A stretch of DNA of 13,210 nucleotides from Bacteroidales bacterium (GCA_004554665.1 SFKY01000066.1:1-13210), one strand, 5' to 3'. Counted from the stretch's first letter, positions 1 through 7,928 are shown. The notes: a model not told the origin generated them from the letters alone. Translations and numbers: made by a program.

Positions 1-80
1 CCATAAAAAACAAGACGATGACTCAAACAACCAAGACAACCCAAACAACGGCTATTGTTGTCGTACTCACACGGGAGTCA

Positions 81-149
81 TTGGCAAAACCCAAACATGG
101 CGTTTAGGTGACCTAAATGCCACCTTTAGCGGCGTAAAGGTGGCATTTA
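81..149 (+). repeat. Intergenic palindromic repeat, copy 1
   Basis: This element lies 64 nt beyond the rnz stop codon. It starts with TTGGCAA (81-87). A short palindrome follows, TTTAGGT-G-ACCTAAA (103-117), and then a perfect 15-bp hairpin with arms TAAATGCCACCTTTA (114-128) and TAAAGGTGGCATTTA (135-149) and loop GCGGCG. The two palindromes share TAAA (114-117), so they cannot both form fully in one strand. No T-run follows on either strand, so it is not a standard intrinsic terminator. A diverged inverted copy lies at 7861-7928; 41 of 49 core positions match, and the stem differences are compensated. I infer a dispersed REP-like or MITE-like element. The rest of 1-213 shows no convincing gene, only a degenerate 9-nt CAAACAACC-type triplication near 25-50. 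Confidence 0.75.
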
Positions 150-213
150 GCTTTCGGAAAGATCATGGGAATTGTGGCATGTTGACACGACATAGGCAGG
201 GCAAAAATCGTGC

Positions 214-1131
214 CTACAACACCTCGAAGGTCTTTCCCTCGGCAGCCAATTCGGTATGGGGGAAAATCTCCTGTGCCTCGCGCAGGATGCCGGCCTCATC
301 ATCGTATCGTGCGGAGAAATGCCCGAGCAGCAGCTTGTCCACTCCAGCATCGCGTGCCACTTGCGCAGCCTGCTGCGACGTGCTGTGGCAGAACATGCGC
401 GCCCGCTCCTCGTTCTGGGCATCATAAGTACTCTCGTGATAGAGCAGATTGACCCCCTGCACCACCCGATGGAGCTGAGGCATGTACCGGGTGTCACTAC
501 AATAGGCATAACTACGTGGCGGATGAGCCGGCATGGTGAGCCGCTCGTGCGCAACCGTCTGCCCGTCGGGGGTAACCCAGTCGGCACCGGCCTTGATGAG
601 CGGAATCTGTGACACGGGAATATGGTAAAAGTCAATCATGTCGCGGCGGATATGCGGCATGGTAGGCTTCTCACGGAACAAGAAGCCGCAACAGGGGACG
701 CGATGCTCAAGCGGAATGGTGGTGACTGTGAGACTGCGGTCTTCGTATATCACGGCCTCGCGGGTGGTATCGACGGCATGGAAAACCACTTCATAGCCCA
801 ATCCTTGGCAAAAGGCCTCCATGCCCATCTGCAAGAGCGGTTCCAACTCTGACGGTGCATAGATATGGAGGGCCGCCGTGCGACCCAGCATGCCAAACGT
901 GGAAATCATCCCTAACAAGCCGAAACAATGGTCGCCATGCAGATGGGAGATAAAGACATGGCTCACGCGGGTGAATCGCACCCGGGAGCGGCGCAACTGC
1001 ACCTGCGTGCCCTCCCCACAGTCTATCATAAACATCTTTTCGCGAATCTCTACTATCTGCGAAGAAGCGTTATGCCGCATGGTAGGCAACGCACTGCCGC
1101 ACCCGAGGATGTGAATCTTGAATGGTTCCAT
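214..1131 (-). CDS. rnz: Ribonuclease Z (tRNA 3' endonuclease)
   Basis: RNase Z removes 3' trailers from tRNA precursors in the cytoplasm; it is a zinc-dependent metallo-beta-lactamase-fold enzyme. The 305-residue product is of normal length for the short bacterial form. The zinc motif HLHGDH is clear (His63, His65, Asp67, His68). The remaining expected ligands are His143 in LEHRVP, Asp213 in CSDTRY and His271 in GHFSARY. The segment around residues 150-200 is the usual place for the flexible tRNA-binding exosite. I chose the ATG at 1131 (MEPFKIHILGCG); a TTG nine bases upstream (1140) is in frame but unnecessary. The gene is third in a minus-strand run after mazG and a lipoprotein gene, 37 nt beyond the lipoprotein stop, so it is probably cotranscribed with them. 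No Shine-Dalgarno is seen. Confidence 0.96.
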   Translation of the reverse strand: MEPFKIHILGCGSALPTMRHNASSQIVEIREKMFMIDCGEGTQVQLRRSRVRFTRVSHVFISHLHGDHCFGLLGMISTFGMLGRTAALHIYAPSELEPLLQMGMEAFCQGLGYEVVFHAVDTTREAVIYEDRSLTVTTIPLEHRVPCCGFLFREKPTMPHIRRDMIDFYHIPVSQIPLIKAGADWVTPDGQTVAHERLTMPAHPPRSYAYCSDTRYMPQLHRVVQGVNLLYHESTYDAQNEERARMFCHSTSQQAAQVARDAGVDKLLLGHFSARYDDEAGILREAQEIFPHTELAAEGKTFEVL

Positions 1132-1168
1132 GTCTTGCAATGGTTATCAATGGGTTATCTCACACAGG

Positions 1169-1747
1169 CTACTGCTGGCGCTGGCGCTTGAAGACGAAGA
1201 TTCCCTCGCCGTTTTCAAGACAAAGGCTATCGGCACCGAGGCGCTCGATGGCGAAAGTGTCTGCATTGAGCAGCAGTTGGCCATTGTGAATCTTCCATGA
1301 GGTCCACGGACGGGTCTCGGCCTTGATACTCGACTCGACCAAACCGCCCTCCTGAATCTCAAAATTCTTGTCGATACTGGTCCATTTGCCCATCAACGTG
1401 GTGAGATTCACAGCACAGGTGGCCACCATGTCGCCCTCTGCCCCCTTATAGCCCACCACCGCCATACGGTCGCCGGCAAAGAGTCCACCCTTGACAGTCT
1501 CCTGTTCGGCATCGGCATCCACCAGATAGGTGAGCGTATCACCCTCATCGGTCACCAGTTCCAGTGCGTGCATGGAGGTTCCCTCACCGCACACGCCATA
1601 GACCGTACTGTCAGGCGTAGACACTTCCACTACCATCGTATCGCTCTCTGTGGGCTGCTGCTGGGTCTTCTTTCCCGTGCATCCCCACCCTATCATCATG
1701 GCCAGCAAGGCGGCCAGTAGGGTCTTGTCATGCTTCTTCATATCCAT
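1169..1747 (-). CDS. Lipocalin-like lipoprotein, function unknown
   Basis: This is a 192-residue predicted lipoprotein. A charged N-terminus (MDMKKHDK) and a hydrophobic stretch at residues 10-20 lead to Cys23 in IGWGC. The lipobox is imperfect because Trp occupies the -2 position. After a polar linker rich in Gln, Thr and Ser, the chain alternates short beta-type segments. The C-terminal half contains LMGKWTS, a WTSWKIHNGQLLL stretch, and an ending with DSLCLENGEGIFVFKR. This resembles the lipocalin-like lipoproteins common in Bacteroidales (recalled as Pfam Lipocalin_3-type), but that is from memory of the pattern. It starts 8 nt after mazG ends and precedes rnz, so it is probably in one operon. 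A start at Met3 (1741) is also possible. No catalytic motif is visible; a surface or periplasmic binding role is only a guess. Confidence 0.75.
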   Translation of the reverse strand: MDMKKHDKTLLAALLAMMIGWGCTGKKTQQQPTESDTMVVEVSTPDSTVYGVCGEGTSMHALELVTDEGDTLTYLVDADAEQETVKGGLFAGDRMAVVGYKGAEGDMVATCAVNLTTLMGKWTSIDKNFEIQEGGLVESSIKAETRPWTSWKIHNGQLLLNADTFAIERLGADSLCLENGEGIFVFKRQRQQ

Positions 1748-1755
1748 CTATCTAT

Positions 1756-2580
1756 TTACCGTGTCCGTTCTTGTCGCTTGGCTTCATCCCATAGTGCATC
1801 CATTTCTCCCAATGTCATGTCTTTCAGCGATTTTCCAGCCTCTTTAGCCTTACGCTCGACATAGTTGAAACGCCTGATAAACTTCTGGTTGGTCTCTTCC
1901 AGCGCATTGTCGGGATTGATATGGTAGAGACGGGCCGCATTGATGACACTAAACAGGAAGTCGCCCAGTTCCTTGGCCGACCGCTCCGCGTCTTCGCGCT
2001 TCAGTTCTGCCTCCAGTTCGCCCAGTTCTTCACGCACCTTGTCCCACACATCCTCCTTGTGCTCCCAGTCGAAGCCCACGTTTCGGGCCTTGTCCTGTAT
2101 ACGATACGCCTTGATAAGCGACGGCAGGGCATCGGGTACACCAGAGAGTACGGTCTTGTTGCCATCCTTCTCACGCTGCTTGATTTGTTCCCAGGTCACC
2201 TCCACCGCCTCGCCGTCTTCAGGCATGTCGGTCACTTGCGCCTTGGGGTCTCCGGGCCATCCCGTCCAGTCAATAAACGGATGGCGGAACATCAGCTTGT
2301 CGGCCTCCTGATTGCACACGTCGGCAATGTCGAACGCCCCCGCCTCGTCGCCCAGTATGGCATAAAACACCACATGCTCCATCACGTCGCCCAATTCTTT
2401 CTTGACATTGTGCAGATCATGACGCATCAGGGCATCGGCCAATTCAAACACCTCTTCTATCGTATTCGGACGCAGGCTTTCGAAGGTCTGCTTCCGATCC
2501 CAAGGACACTCCTTGCGCAGCCGCTCCTGTACATCGAGCAGCCTGCCGATAGCCTCCAGTTTCTTTTCTCTTGTATTCAT
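1756..2580 (-). CDS. mazG: Nucleoside triphosphate pyrophosphohydrolase MazG
   Basis: MazG hydrolyses (d)NTPs to NMP and pyrophosphate, clearing aberrant nucleotides from the cytoplasmic pool. The 274-residue product has both tandem MazG domains. The N-terminal one begins with ECPWDRKQTFESLRPNTIEE and has the metal-binding EExxE...ExxD signature (Glu42, Glu43, Glu46, Glu62, Asp65). The C-terminal one has LSGVPDALPSLIKAYRIQ and a second signature (Glu184, Glu185, Glu188, Glu204, Asp207). The linker after FRHP (98-101) reads PFIDWTG and continues to about residue 128, where many homologues have HPHVF and a shorter connection. The gene is first in the mazG-lipoprotein-rnz run and divergent from valS. 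A -7 box is at 2598-2605, giving a leader of only about 10 nt if it is used. Confidence 0.96.
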   Translation of the reverse strand: MNTREKKLEAIGRLLDVQERLRKECPWDRKQTFESLRPNTIEEVFELADALMRHDLHNVKKELGDVMEHVVFYAILGDEAGAFDIADVCNQEADKLMFRHPFIDWTGWPGDPKAQVTDMPEDGEAVEVTWEQIKQREKDGNKTVLSGVPDALPSLIKAYRIQDKARNVGFDWEHKEDVWDKVREELGELEAELKREDAERSAKELGDFLFSVINAARLYHINPDNALEETNQKFIRRFNYVERKAKEAGKSLKDMTLGEMDALWDEAKRQERTR

Positions 2581-2597
2581 TCATCGAATATTTCTTG

Positions 2598-2605
2598 CAA
2601 AAGTA
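2598..2605 (-). promoter_or_regulatory. Candidate -7 box for mazG
   Basis: On the minus strand this reads TACTTTTG, matching the Bacteroidetes -7 consensus TAnnTTTG. It lies 17 nt before the mazG start, implying a very short leader. No TTTG stands at the expected 19-21 nt upstream, so the -33 half is weak and the call rests on the -7 box and its position. Confidence 0.4.
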
Positions 2606-2628
2606 ATTAATTTCCAACAAATATTTTG

Positions 2629-2636
2629 TAACTTTG
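2629..2636 (+). promoter_or_regulatory. Candidate -7 box for valS
   Basis: TAACTTTG followed by CATC matches the Bacteroidetes -7 consensus TAnnTTTG. Transcription would start near 2643, about 33 nt before the valS ATG. The -33 region (about 2604-2609) is AT-rich but has no TTTG. The box overlaps the TTG at 2634, which argues against that TTG being the valS start. Confidence 0.55.
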
Positions 2637-2675
2637 CATCGTTTTTTAATTGAGAAAATTACAAATAATTATAAA

Positions 2676-5384
2676 ATGGAATTAGCAAGCAAATACGACC
2701 CAAAAGAAGTGGAGTCGAAATGGTATCAATACTGGCTTGACAACAAACTATTCAGCAGCAAGCCCGATGGAAGAGAACCCTATACGATCGTCATTCCCCC
2801 GCCCAACGTGACGGGTGTGCTCCACATGGGCCACATGCTGAACAACACTATCCAAGACATCCTGGTGCGCAGGGCGCGCATGGAGGGCAAGAACGCCTGT
2901 TGGGTGCCCGGTACCGACCACGCCTCGATTGCCACCGAGGCAAAGGTGGTGAAGCGACTGGCCGAACAGGGTATCAAGAAGCATGACCTGACACGCGACG
3001 AGTTTCTGAAACATGCGTGGGACTGGACACATGAGCACGGCGGCATCATCTTGAAGCAGTTGCGCAGGCTCGGTGCCTCTTGCGACTGGGACCGTACAGC
3101 TTTCACAATGGACGAAAAACGCTCGGAGAGTGTCATCAAGGTATTTGTAGACCTGTACAACAAGGGACTCATCTACCGTGGCCTGCGCATGGTCAACTGG
3201 GACCCGAAGGCACAGACAGCCCTGAGCAATGAGGAAGTGGTGTACAACGATGAGCAGTCGAAACTCTTCCACCTGAAATACTACGTGGCTCCCGAGTGCG
3301 ATTGCACCGATGTAGAGGCTGCCGGTGAGGGCAATGTCATCCACAAGGACGAGAAAGGCTACTATGCCGTAGTGGCTACTACCCGCCCCGAGACCATCAT
3401 GGGCGACACAGCCATGTGTATCAACCCCAAAGACCCCAAAAACCAGTGGCTGAAGGGTAAGAAAGTCATCGTTCCGCTGGTAAACCGCGTGATACCTGTC
3501 ATCGAAGACCGCTACGTGGACATCGAATTCGGAACGGGTTGTCTGAAAGTGACTCCGGCACACGACACCAATGACTATATGCTCGGCAAGACACACAATC
3601 TGGAGACCATCGACATCTTCAATCCCGATGCCACCATCTCTGAGCAGTCGCCCCTCTATGTGGGCATGGACCGCTTCGACTGCCGCAAACAGATAGCCAA
3701 GGACTTGGCAGAAGCTGGCCTGATGGAGCGCGTGGAAGACTATAATAATAAGGTGGGCTACTCGGAGCGCAATCCAGATACCGCCATAGAGCCACGTCTG
3801 TCGCTCCAGTGGTTCCTTAGGATGCAGCATTTTGCCGACATCGCCCTGCCGCCGGTGGTAAACGGTGAGATGAACTTCTATCCGGCCAAGTACAAGACCA
3901 CCTATAAGAACTGGTTGGAGAACATACAAGACTGGTGTATCTCGCGCCAGTTGTGGTGGGGTCACCGCATTCCTGCCTACTATTACGGCGAAGAGCAGTT
4001 TGTCGTGGCCGAGACCGCAGAAGAGGCTCTCAAGCTGGCCCGCGAGAAGAGCGGAAACGCCAATCTGCAGGCCGAAGACCTGCGTCAGGACGACGATGCG
4101 CTCGATACATGGTTCTCTTCATGGCTTTGGCCCATCTCCCTCTTCGACGGTATCAATAATCCCGGCAACGAAGAAATCAACTATTATTATCCCACCAGCG
4201 ACTTGGTAACGGCTCCGGACATCATCTTCTTCTGGGTGGCCCGCATGATCATGGCCGGCGAGGAGTATATGGGCAAGTTCCCGTTCAAGAATGTCTACTT
4301 TACCGGTATCGTGCGCGACAAACTCGGCCGCAAGATGTCGAAGAGCCTCGGCAATTCGCCCGACCCCATCGAACTGATCGAGAAGTTTGGTGCAGACGGT
4401 GTACGCATGGGCATGATGCTGTCGGCTCCTGCCGGCAACGACATCCTCTTCGACGAGGCTCTCTGCGAACAAGGCCGAAACTTCAACAACAAGATCTGGA
4501 ACGCTTTCCGCCTGGTTAAGGGTTGGAACGTAGCAGACGACATCGCACCGACCGAAGCCGGAAAGACCGCAGTGGCCTGGTTTGACGCCAAGCTGAAACA
4601 AGTCAATGCCGAAGTAGACGACCTGTTCCGCAAGTACCGTATCTCCGAGGCGCTGATGGCTGTTTACCGCCTGTTCTGGGACGAGTTCTCCAGCTGGTAT
4701 CTGGAGATGGTGAAGCCAGCCTACATCAATGGCGAGGCACAGCCCATCGACCGACCCACCTACGAGGCCACCATCCGCTTCTTCGAGACCTTGCTCAAGA
4801 TGCTCCACCCCTTTATGCCGTTTATCACCGAAGAACTGTGGCAGCACATCTACGACCGCAAGGACGGTGAGAGCATTATGCGCGACGCCCTTCACGTGGA
4901 CAATCCCACAGACGACGACCTGCGTCTCATTGAGCAGGTAGAGGTGGCCAAGCAGATTGTGAGCGGCGTGCGTATGGTGCGCAACCAGAAGAATATTGCC
5001 CCGAAAGAGAAACTGGAGCTGCAGGCAATCGGTGCCAATGCCAGTGCCGACTTCGACAGCATCATCATCAAGATGGCCAACCTCAGCGCTATCAGCGTAG
5101 TGGCCGACAAGGACGCCAACGCCAGTGCGTTTATGGTAGGCACCCACGAGTTTGCCGTACCACTCGGCGACCTCATCGACGTGGAGGCAGAAATCGCCAA
5201 GGCCGAGGCACAGCTCAAGCATTTGGAAGGATTCCTCGCAGGGGTGAAGAAGAAGCTCTCTAACGAGAAATTCGTGGCGCATGCTCCCGAGGCCGTCGTG
5301 GCGCTGGAGCGCAAGAAGCAGAGCGACTCCGAAGAGAAGATTGCCGCTCTGAAAGAATCAATTGCAGAACTCAAAAAAAGATAG
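2676..5384 (+). CDS. valS: Valyl-tRNA synthetase
   Basis: This cytoplasmic class I aminoacyl-tRNA synthetase charges tRNA-Val with valine and edits misactivated threonine. The 902-residue product begins MELASKYDPKEVESKWYQYW, the typical ValRS opening. The HIGH-type motif is HMGH (residues 50-53, within PPNVTGVLHMGH) and the KMSKS loop is at 553-557. The CP1 editing domain starts around TTRPETIMGDTA (about residue 235). WVARMI and DTWFSSWLWP belong to the catalytic core. The C-terminus (about 830-902) is the Lys/Glu-rich coiled-coil arm characteristic of ValRS. I chose the ATG at 2676, because the upstream in-frame TTG (2634) lies inside the promoter box. The peptidase gene follows 3 nt after the stop, so the two are almost certainly cotranscribed. 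Confidence 0.98.
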   Translation: MELASKYDPKEVESKWYQYWLDNKLFSSKPDGREPYTIVIPPPNVTGVLHMGHMLNNTIQDILVRRARMEGKNACWVPGTDHASIATEAKVVKRLAEQGIKKHDLTRDEFLKHAWDWTHEHGGIILKQLRRLGASCDWDRTAFTMDEKRSESVIKVFVDLYNKGLIYRGLRMVNWDPKAQTALSNEEVVYNDEQSKLFHLKYYVAPECDCTDVEAAGEGNVIHKDEKGYYAVVATTRPETIMGDTAMCINPKDPKNQWLKGKKVIVPLVNRVIPVIEDRYVDIEFGTGCLKVTPAHDTNDYMLGKTHNLETIDIFNPDATISEQSPLYVGMDRFDCRKQIAKDLAEAGLMERVEDYNNKVGYSERNPDTAIEPRLSLQWFLRMQHFADIALPPVVNGEMNFYPAKYKTTYKNWLENIQDWCISRQLWWGHRIPAYYYGEEQFVVAETAEEALKLAREKSGNANLQAEDLRQDDDALDTWFSSWLWPISLFDGINNPGNEEINYYYPTSDLVTAPDIIFFWVARMIMAGEEYMGKFPFKNVYFTGIVRDKLGRKMSKSLGNSPDPIELIEKFGADGVRMGMMLSAPAGNDILFDEALCEQGRNFNNKIWNAFRLVKGWNVADDIAPTEAGKTAVAWFDAKLKQVNAEVDDLFRKYRISEALMAVYRLFWDEFSSWYLEMVKPAYINGEAQPIDRPTYEATIRFFETLLKMLHPFMPFITEELWQHIYDRKDGESIMRDALHVDNPTDDDLRLIEQVEVAKQIVSGVRMVRNQKNIAPKEKLELQAIGANASADFDSIIIKMANLSAISVVADKDANASAFMVGTHEFAVPLGDLIDVEAEIAKAEAQLKHLEGFLAGVKKKLSNEKFVAHAPEAVVALERKKQSDSEEKIAALKESIAELKKR

Positions 5385-5387
5385 ACT

Positions 5388-6548
5388 ATGAAGCGTTTTC
5401 TCAGCATATATCTGGCATTCATGATTGTAGGGATGTTGACTGCATGTCATAACAGTGACAATCCGGAACCGCCACAAGCGGCTGAGAAAACGCTTCTGCT
5501 TTTTATGCCGTGGTCTGCAGGGGCCAACGAGCCATACAACAGCAACCTGTACTCGTACTTCACCCAAAACATTGCTGACATTGAGACGGCCATCAAGACG
5601 CAGGGCGGATTGGGAAGCAACCGACTGATGGTATTCATTTCCCAAAGCCCCACCTATGCGGCATTGGTGGAAATCTCCTACAAGGGACAGCAGTGTGTAA
5701 GGGACACGCTGAAACGGTATAACCGCTACAACTATACCACTGCGTATGGCATCGCATCGGTATTGAACGACGTGAAGCTGCAGGCACCGGCCAACCACTA
5801 TGCCATGCTCATCGGCTGCCACGGTACAGGATGGATTCCCAAAGGTATCTACGATTTTTACAAGACCCGGTCATTCGGAGGAAGCGAGGCAGCGTATCAG
5901 ATTGAGCTGTCAGACCTGGCCGACGGAATCCGACAAGCAGGGATGCACATGCAGTTTGTGGTCTTCGACGACTGCTACATGGCTGGGGTCGAAGTGGCTT
6001 ACGACCTGAAAGATGCAGCCGACTACCTTATCGCGTCGACCAGCGAGATTATGGCGGCCGGTTTGCCCTACAAGCAGATATGGCCATGCCTTATCGCCTC
6101 GCAACCTAACTATCAGGGCGTGGTGGATGCCTTTTATGATTTTTATTCGCATTATTCCTACCCGTATGGCACACTTTCGGTCATCGACTGTAAGCAGATA
6201 GACGAGACGGCACGCTGCATGCGCGAGCTCAACAGTCGGTACACGTATGACAACGACAAGAATGACGAACTGCAAAAGCTTGACGGTATGGCACAAACCA
6301 TCTTCTTTGACATGCAAAGCTATACCGACAGACTCTGCGAAAACAATGCCGATGCCGAGCAGATAGTCCAACAGATCAAGCGGATGGTACCCTACGCCAA
6401 AGCGACAGCCGAAATCTACAGTGCCTATTCCGGCGCATGGAAAGTCGATACATTCTCAGGAATAACAATTTCCGACCCGACTACCAATTCTTACGTAGTG
6501 GGCCGGAAAACTATGACTGCTTGGTGGCAAGCCACCCATAATGATTAA
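5388..6548 (+). CDS. C11-family (clostripain-type) cysteine peptidase lipoprotein
   Basis: This is a 386-residue predicted lipoprotein peptidase. A signal peptide with lipobox LTAC ends at Cys20, followed by a polar linker (HNSDNPEPPQAAEK), so it should be anchored in the cell envelope. The CD-clan catalytic pair is visible: His145 in GCHGTGW and Cys196 in VVFDDCYMAGVEVAYDL. This is the arrangement known from clostripain and from the Parabacteroides C11 peptidase PmC11; those enzymes cleave after basic residues and self-activate. Specificity here is unknown. The motif FDDC differs from the more usual FDAC. The start is 3 nt after the valS stop, without a Shine-Dalgarno, suggesting translational coupling. 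The stop overlaps the convergent ald stop. A peptidase role is likely; the physiological substrate cannot be deduced. Confidence 0.9.
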   Translation: MKRFLSIYLAFMIVGMLTACHNSDNPEPPQAAEKTLLLFMPWSAGANEPYNSNLYSYFTQNIADIETAIKTQGGLGSNRLMVFISQSPTYAALVEISYKGQQCVRDTLKRYNRYNYTTAYGIASVLNDVKLQAPANHYAMLIGCHGTGWIPKGIYDFYKTRSFGGSEAAYQIELSDLADGIRQAGMHMQFVVFDDCYMAGVEVAYDLKDAADYLIASTSEIMAAGLPYKQIWPCLIASQPNYQGVVDAFYDFYSHYSYPYGTLSVIDCKQIDETARCMRELNSRYTYDNDKNDELQKLDGMAQTIFFDMQSYTDRLCENNADAEQIVQQIKRMVPYAKATAEIYSAYSGAWKVDTFSGITISDPTTNSYVVGRKTMTAWWQATHND

Positions 6549-7654
6549 TCGAGAACAGCTGGCTCGTACGGAAGTCCCCATACATCGGCCACTGCCTTGT
6601 AGGTAACCTTCCCCTCTACTACATTCAGGCCCTTATACAGCGCCTCATCATCCTTGCATGCCTGTTTCCAACCCTTGTCGGCCAAAGCCACCGCATACTT
6701 GAGGGTAGCATTGGTGAGCGCAGCCGTGGAGGTATTAGGCACTGCACCCGGAATGTTGGCAACAGCATAGTGTACGATACCATCCACCTCGTAGACAGGT
6801 TCGCTGTGCGTGGTGGGACGCGAAGTCTCAAAGCATCCACCCTGATCGATAGCCACATCCACCAGCACGGTGCCGGGCTCCATCTCTTTCAGCATCTCGC
6901 GGGTAATGAGGTGAGGCGTCTTGTCGCCGGGAACGAGTACCGACCCAATGACAATATCGACATCAGCCAACTCCTTACGGATATTGCGCTCCGTCGAATA
7001 CAGCGTATGCACGTTGACGGGCAGGTCTGCCTCCAGTTGACGCAGACGAGGCAGGCTGATATCCGTGATATAGACATCGGCACCCATTCCGGCAGCTACC
7101 CTTGCGGCAGCCTCGCCCACAATGCCACCACCAAGCACGAGCACCTTGGCACGCTTCACACCGGGCACACCACTCATCAACTTTCCTTTTCCACCCTTGG
7201 TCTTCTGCAGATAGTAGGCTCCGTTGAGAGCAGCCATCCTACCAGCCACTTCGCTCATCGGAATCAGCAACGGCAGTCTGCGGTCGGGTGTCTGCACCGT
7301 CTCATAAGCCAGGCATACGGCACCACTCTGAATCATCGCATCGGTGAGTGATTTGTCGCAAGCCAGATGGAAATAGGTAAACAGCAACTGACCTTTCTTG
7401 ATAAGCGGATATTCAGGAGCAATAGGCTCTTTCACTTTGACTATCATCTCGGCGATGTCATACACATCGGCGATGGTAGGGAGTATCTGGGCACCTACTT
7501 GGGTGTAAGCATCGTCGGAAAAACCACTACCCTCACCGGCAGTATGCTGTACAAATACTTCATGACCATGTCTCACTAACTCGGCAACGCCATCGGGAGT
7601 CATGCCCACCCGATTCTCGTTGTTCTTAATCTCTTTAGGTATTCCGATTCTCAT
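6545..7654 (-). CDS. ald: Alanine dehydrogenase
   Basis: Ald interconverts L-alanine and pyruvate plus ammonia with NAD(H) in the cytoplasm, linking amino-acid catabolism to central carbon and nitrogen metabolism. The 369-residue product is of standard length. The N-terminus MRIGIPKEIKNNENRVGMTP is diagnostic of the AlaDH/PNT family. Arg15, Lys75 (VKVKEP) and His96 (FTYFHLA) match the known substrate-binding and catalytic residues. The Rossmann motif GGGIVG is at 175-180, with Asp198 ending the second strand (YITDIS), consistent with NAD preference. It is not PntA, because there is no membrane segment. The gene is monocistronic, convergent with the C11 peptidase gene and overlapping its stop by 4 bp. 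A weak promoter lies upstream (7691-7698). Confidence 0.97.
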   Translation of the reverse strand: MRIGIPKEIKNNENRVGMTPDGVAELVRHGHEVFVQHTAGEGSGFSDDAYTQVGAQILPTIADVYDIAEMIVKVKEPIAPEYPLIKKGQLLFTYFHLACDKSLTDAMIQSGAVCLAYETVQTPDRRLPLLIPMSEVAGRMAALNGAYYLQKTKGGKGKLMSGVPGVKRAKVLVLGGGIVGEAAARVAAGMGADVYITDISLPRLRQLEADLPVNVHTLYSTERNIRKELADVDIVIGSVLVPGDKTPHLITREMLKEMEPGTVLVDVAIDQGGCFETSRPTTHSEPVYEVDGIVHYAVANIPGAVPNTSTAALTNATLKYAVALADKGWKQACKDDEALYKGLNVVEGKVTYKAVADVWGLPYEPAVLD

Positions 7655-7690
7655 AAGGGTAAGTATTAAGTTTATGTTTCTAAACGCTTA

Positions 7691-7698
7691 CAAATTTA
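7691..7698 (-). promoter_or_regulatory. Candidate -7 box for ald
   Basis: On the minus strand this reads TAAATTTG, fitting TAnnTTTG, about 37 nt before the ald ATG. The position expected for -33 (near 7718-7722) is AT-rich without TTTG. The rest of the 280-bp gap 7655-7934 holds no ORF I can support; its other content is the repeat at 7861-7928 and a small hairpin at 7910-7934. Confidence 0.4.
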
Positions 7699-7860
7699 GT
7701 AAAAAAGCGAATAGATATTTATAAATTATGAGTTTTTCTTCCAAAATTTGACATTCATTATCACTTCCGACCTTTTTTCGGGCCCATCCATCCCTCATGC
7801 GCTGTACATCCAAGAGCAATGACAAGGCCAACTAAAAGCATCCTACACATCCACAAACCG

Positions 7861-7928
7861 TAAATGCCACAATTACGACGCTAATTGTGGCATTTAGGCA
7901 CCCTAAACGTGGCCTTTACGATTGCCAA
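7861..7928 (-). repeat. Intergenic palindromic repeat, copy 2 (inverted)
   Basis: This is an inverted, diverged copy of the element at 81-149. The perfect 15-bp hairpin has arms TAAATGCCACAATTA (7861-7875) and TAATTGTGGCATTTA (7882-7896) and loop CGACGC. The short palindrome TTTAGG-CAC-CCTAAA (7893-7907) overlaps it, and the TTGGCAA end is at 7922-7928 on the minus strand. Compared with copy 1, two stem pairs have changed and both arms changed together; the short palindrome has changed only at its centre. Next to it, TGGCCTTT (7910-7917) and AAAGGCCA (7927-7934) form an 8-bp hairpin that ends at the base before the acyltransferase stop codon. It could also serve as a 3' end structure for that gene, though no T-run follows. 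Confidence 0.75.

Noticed and set aside
18..107. Short plus-strand ORF starting MTQTTKTTQTT and ending in the repeat
   Set aside because: Only 29 codons, low-complexity from a 9-nt degenerate repeat, with no promoter or ribosome-binding signal.
2..427. Long open plus-strand frame entering from the left edge and running through the repeat
   Set aside because: Most of it is antisense to rnz, the upstream part is low-complexity (Asn/Asp/Gln-rich) with no recognisable domain, and it crosses the palindromic repeat.
1132..1140. In-frame TTG extension of rnz
   Set aside because: The ATG at 1131 begins the conserved MEPFKIHILGCG opening; the TTG adds three residues with no support.
2634..2675. In-frame TTG extension of valS (14 extra residues)
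   Set aside because: It overlaps the -7 promoter box, and the ATG at 2676 starts the conserved ValRS N-terminus.
2748..3965. 405-codon minus-strand ORF within valS
   Set aside because: A shadow frame of a well-conserved gene, with no recognisable domain; high GC third positions produce such open antisense frames. The same holds for the minus frame at 4119-5282.
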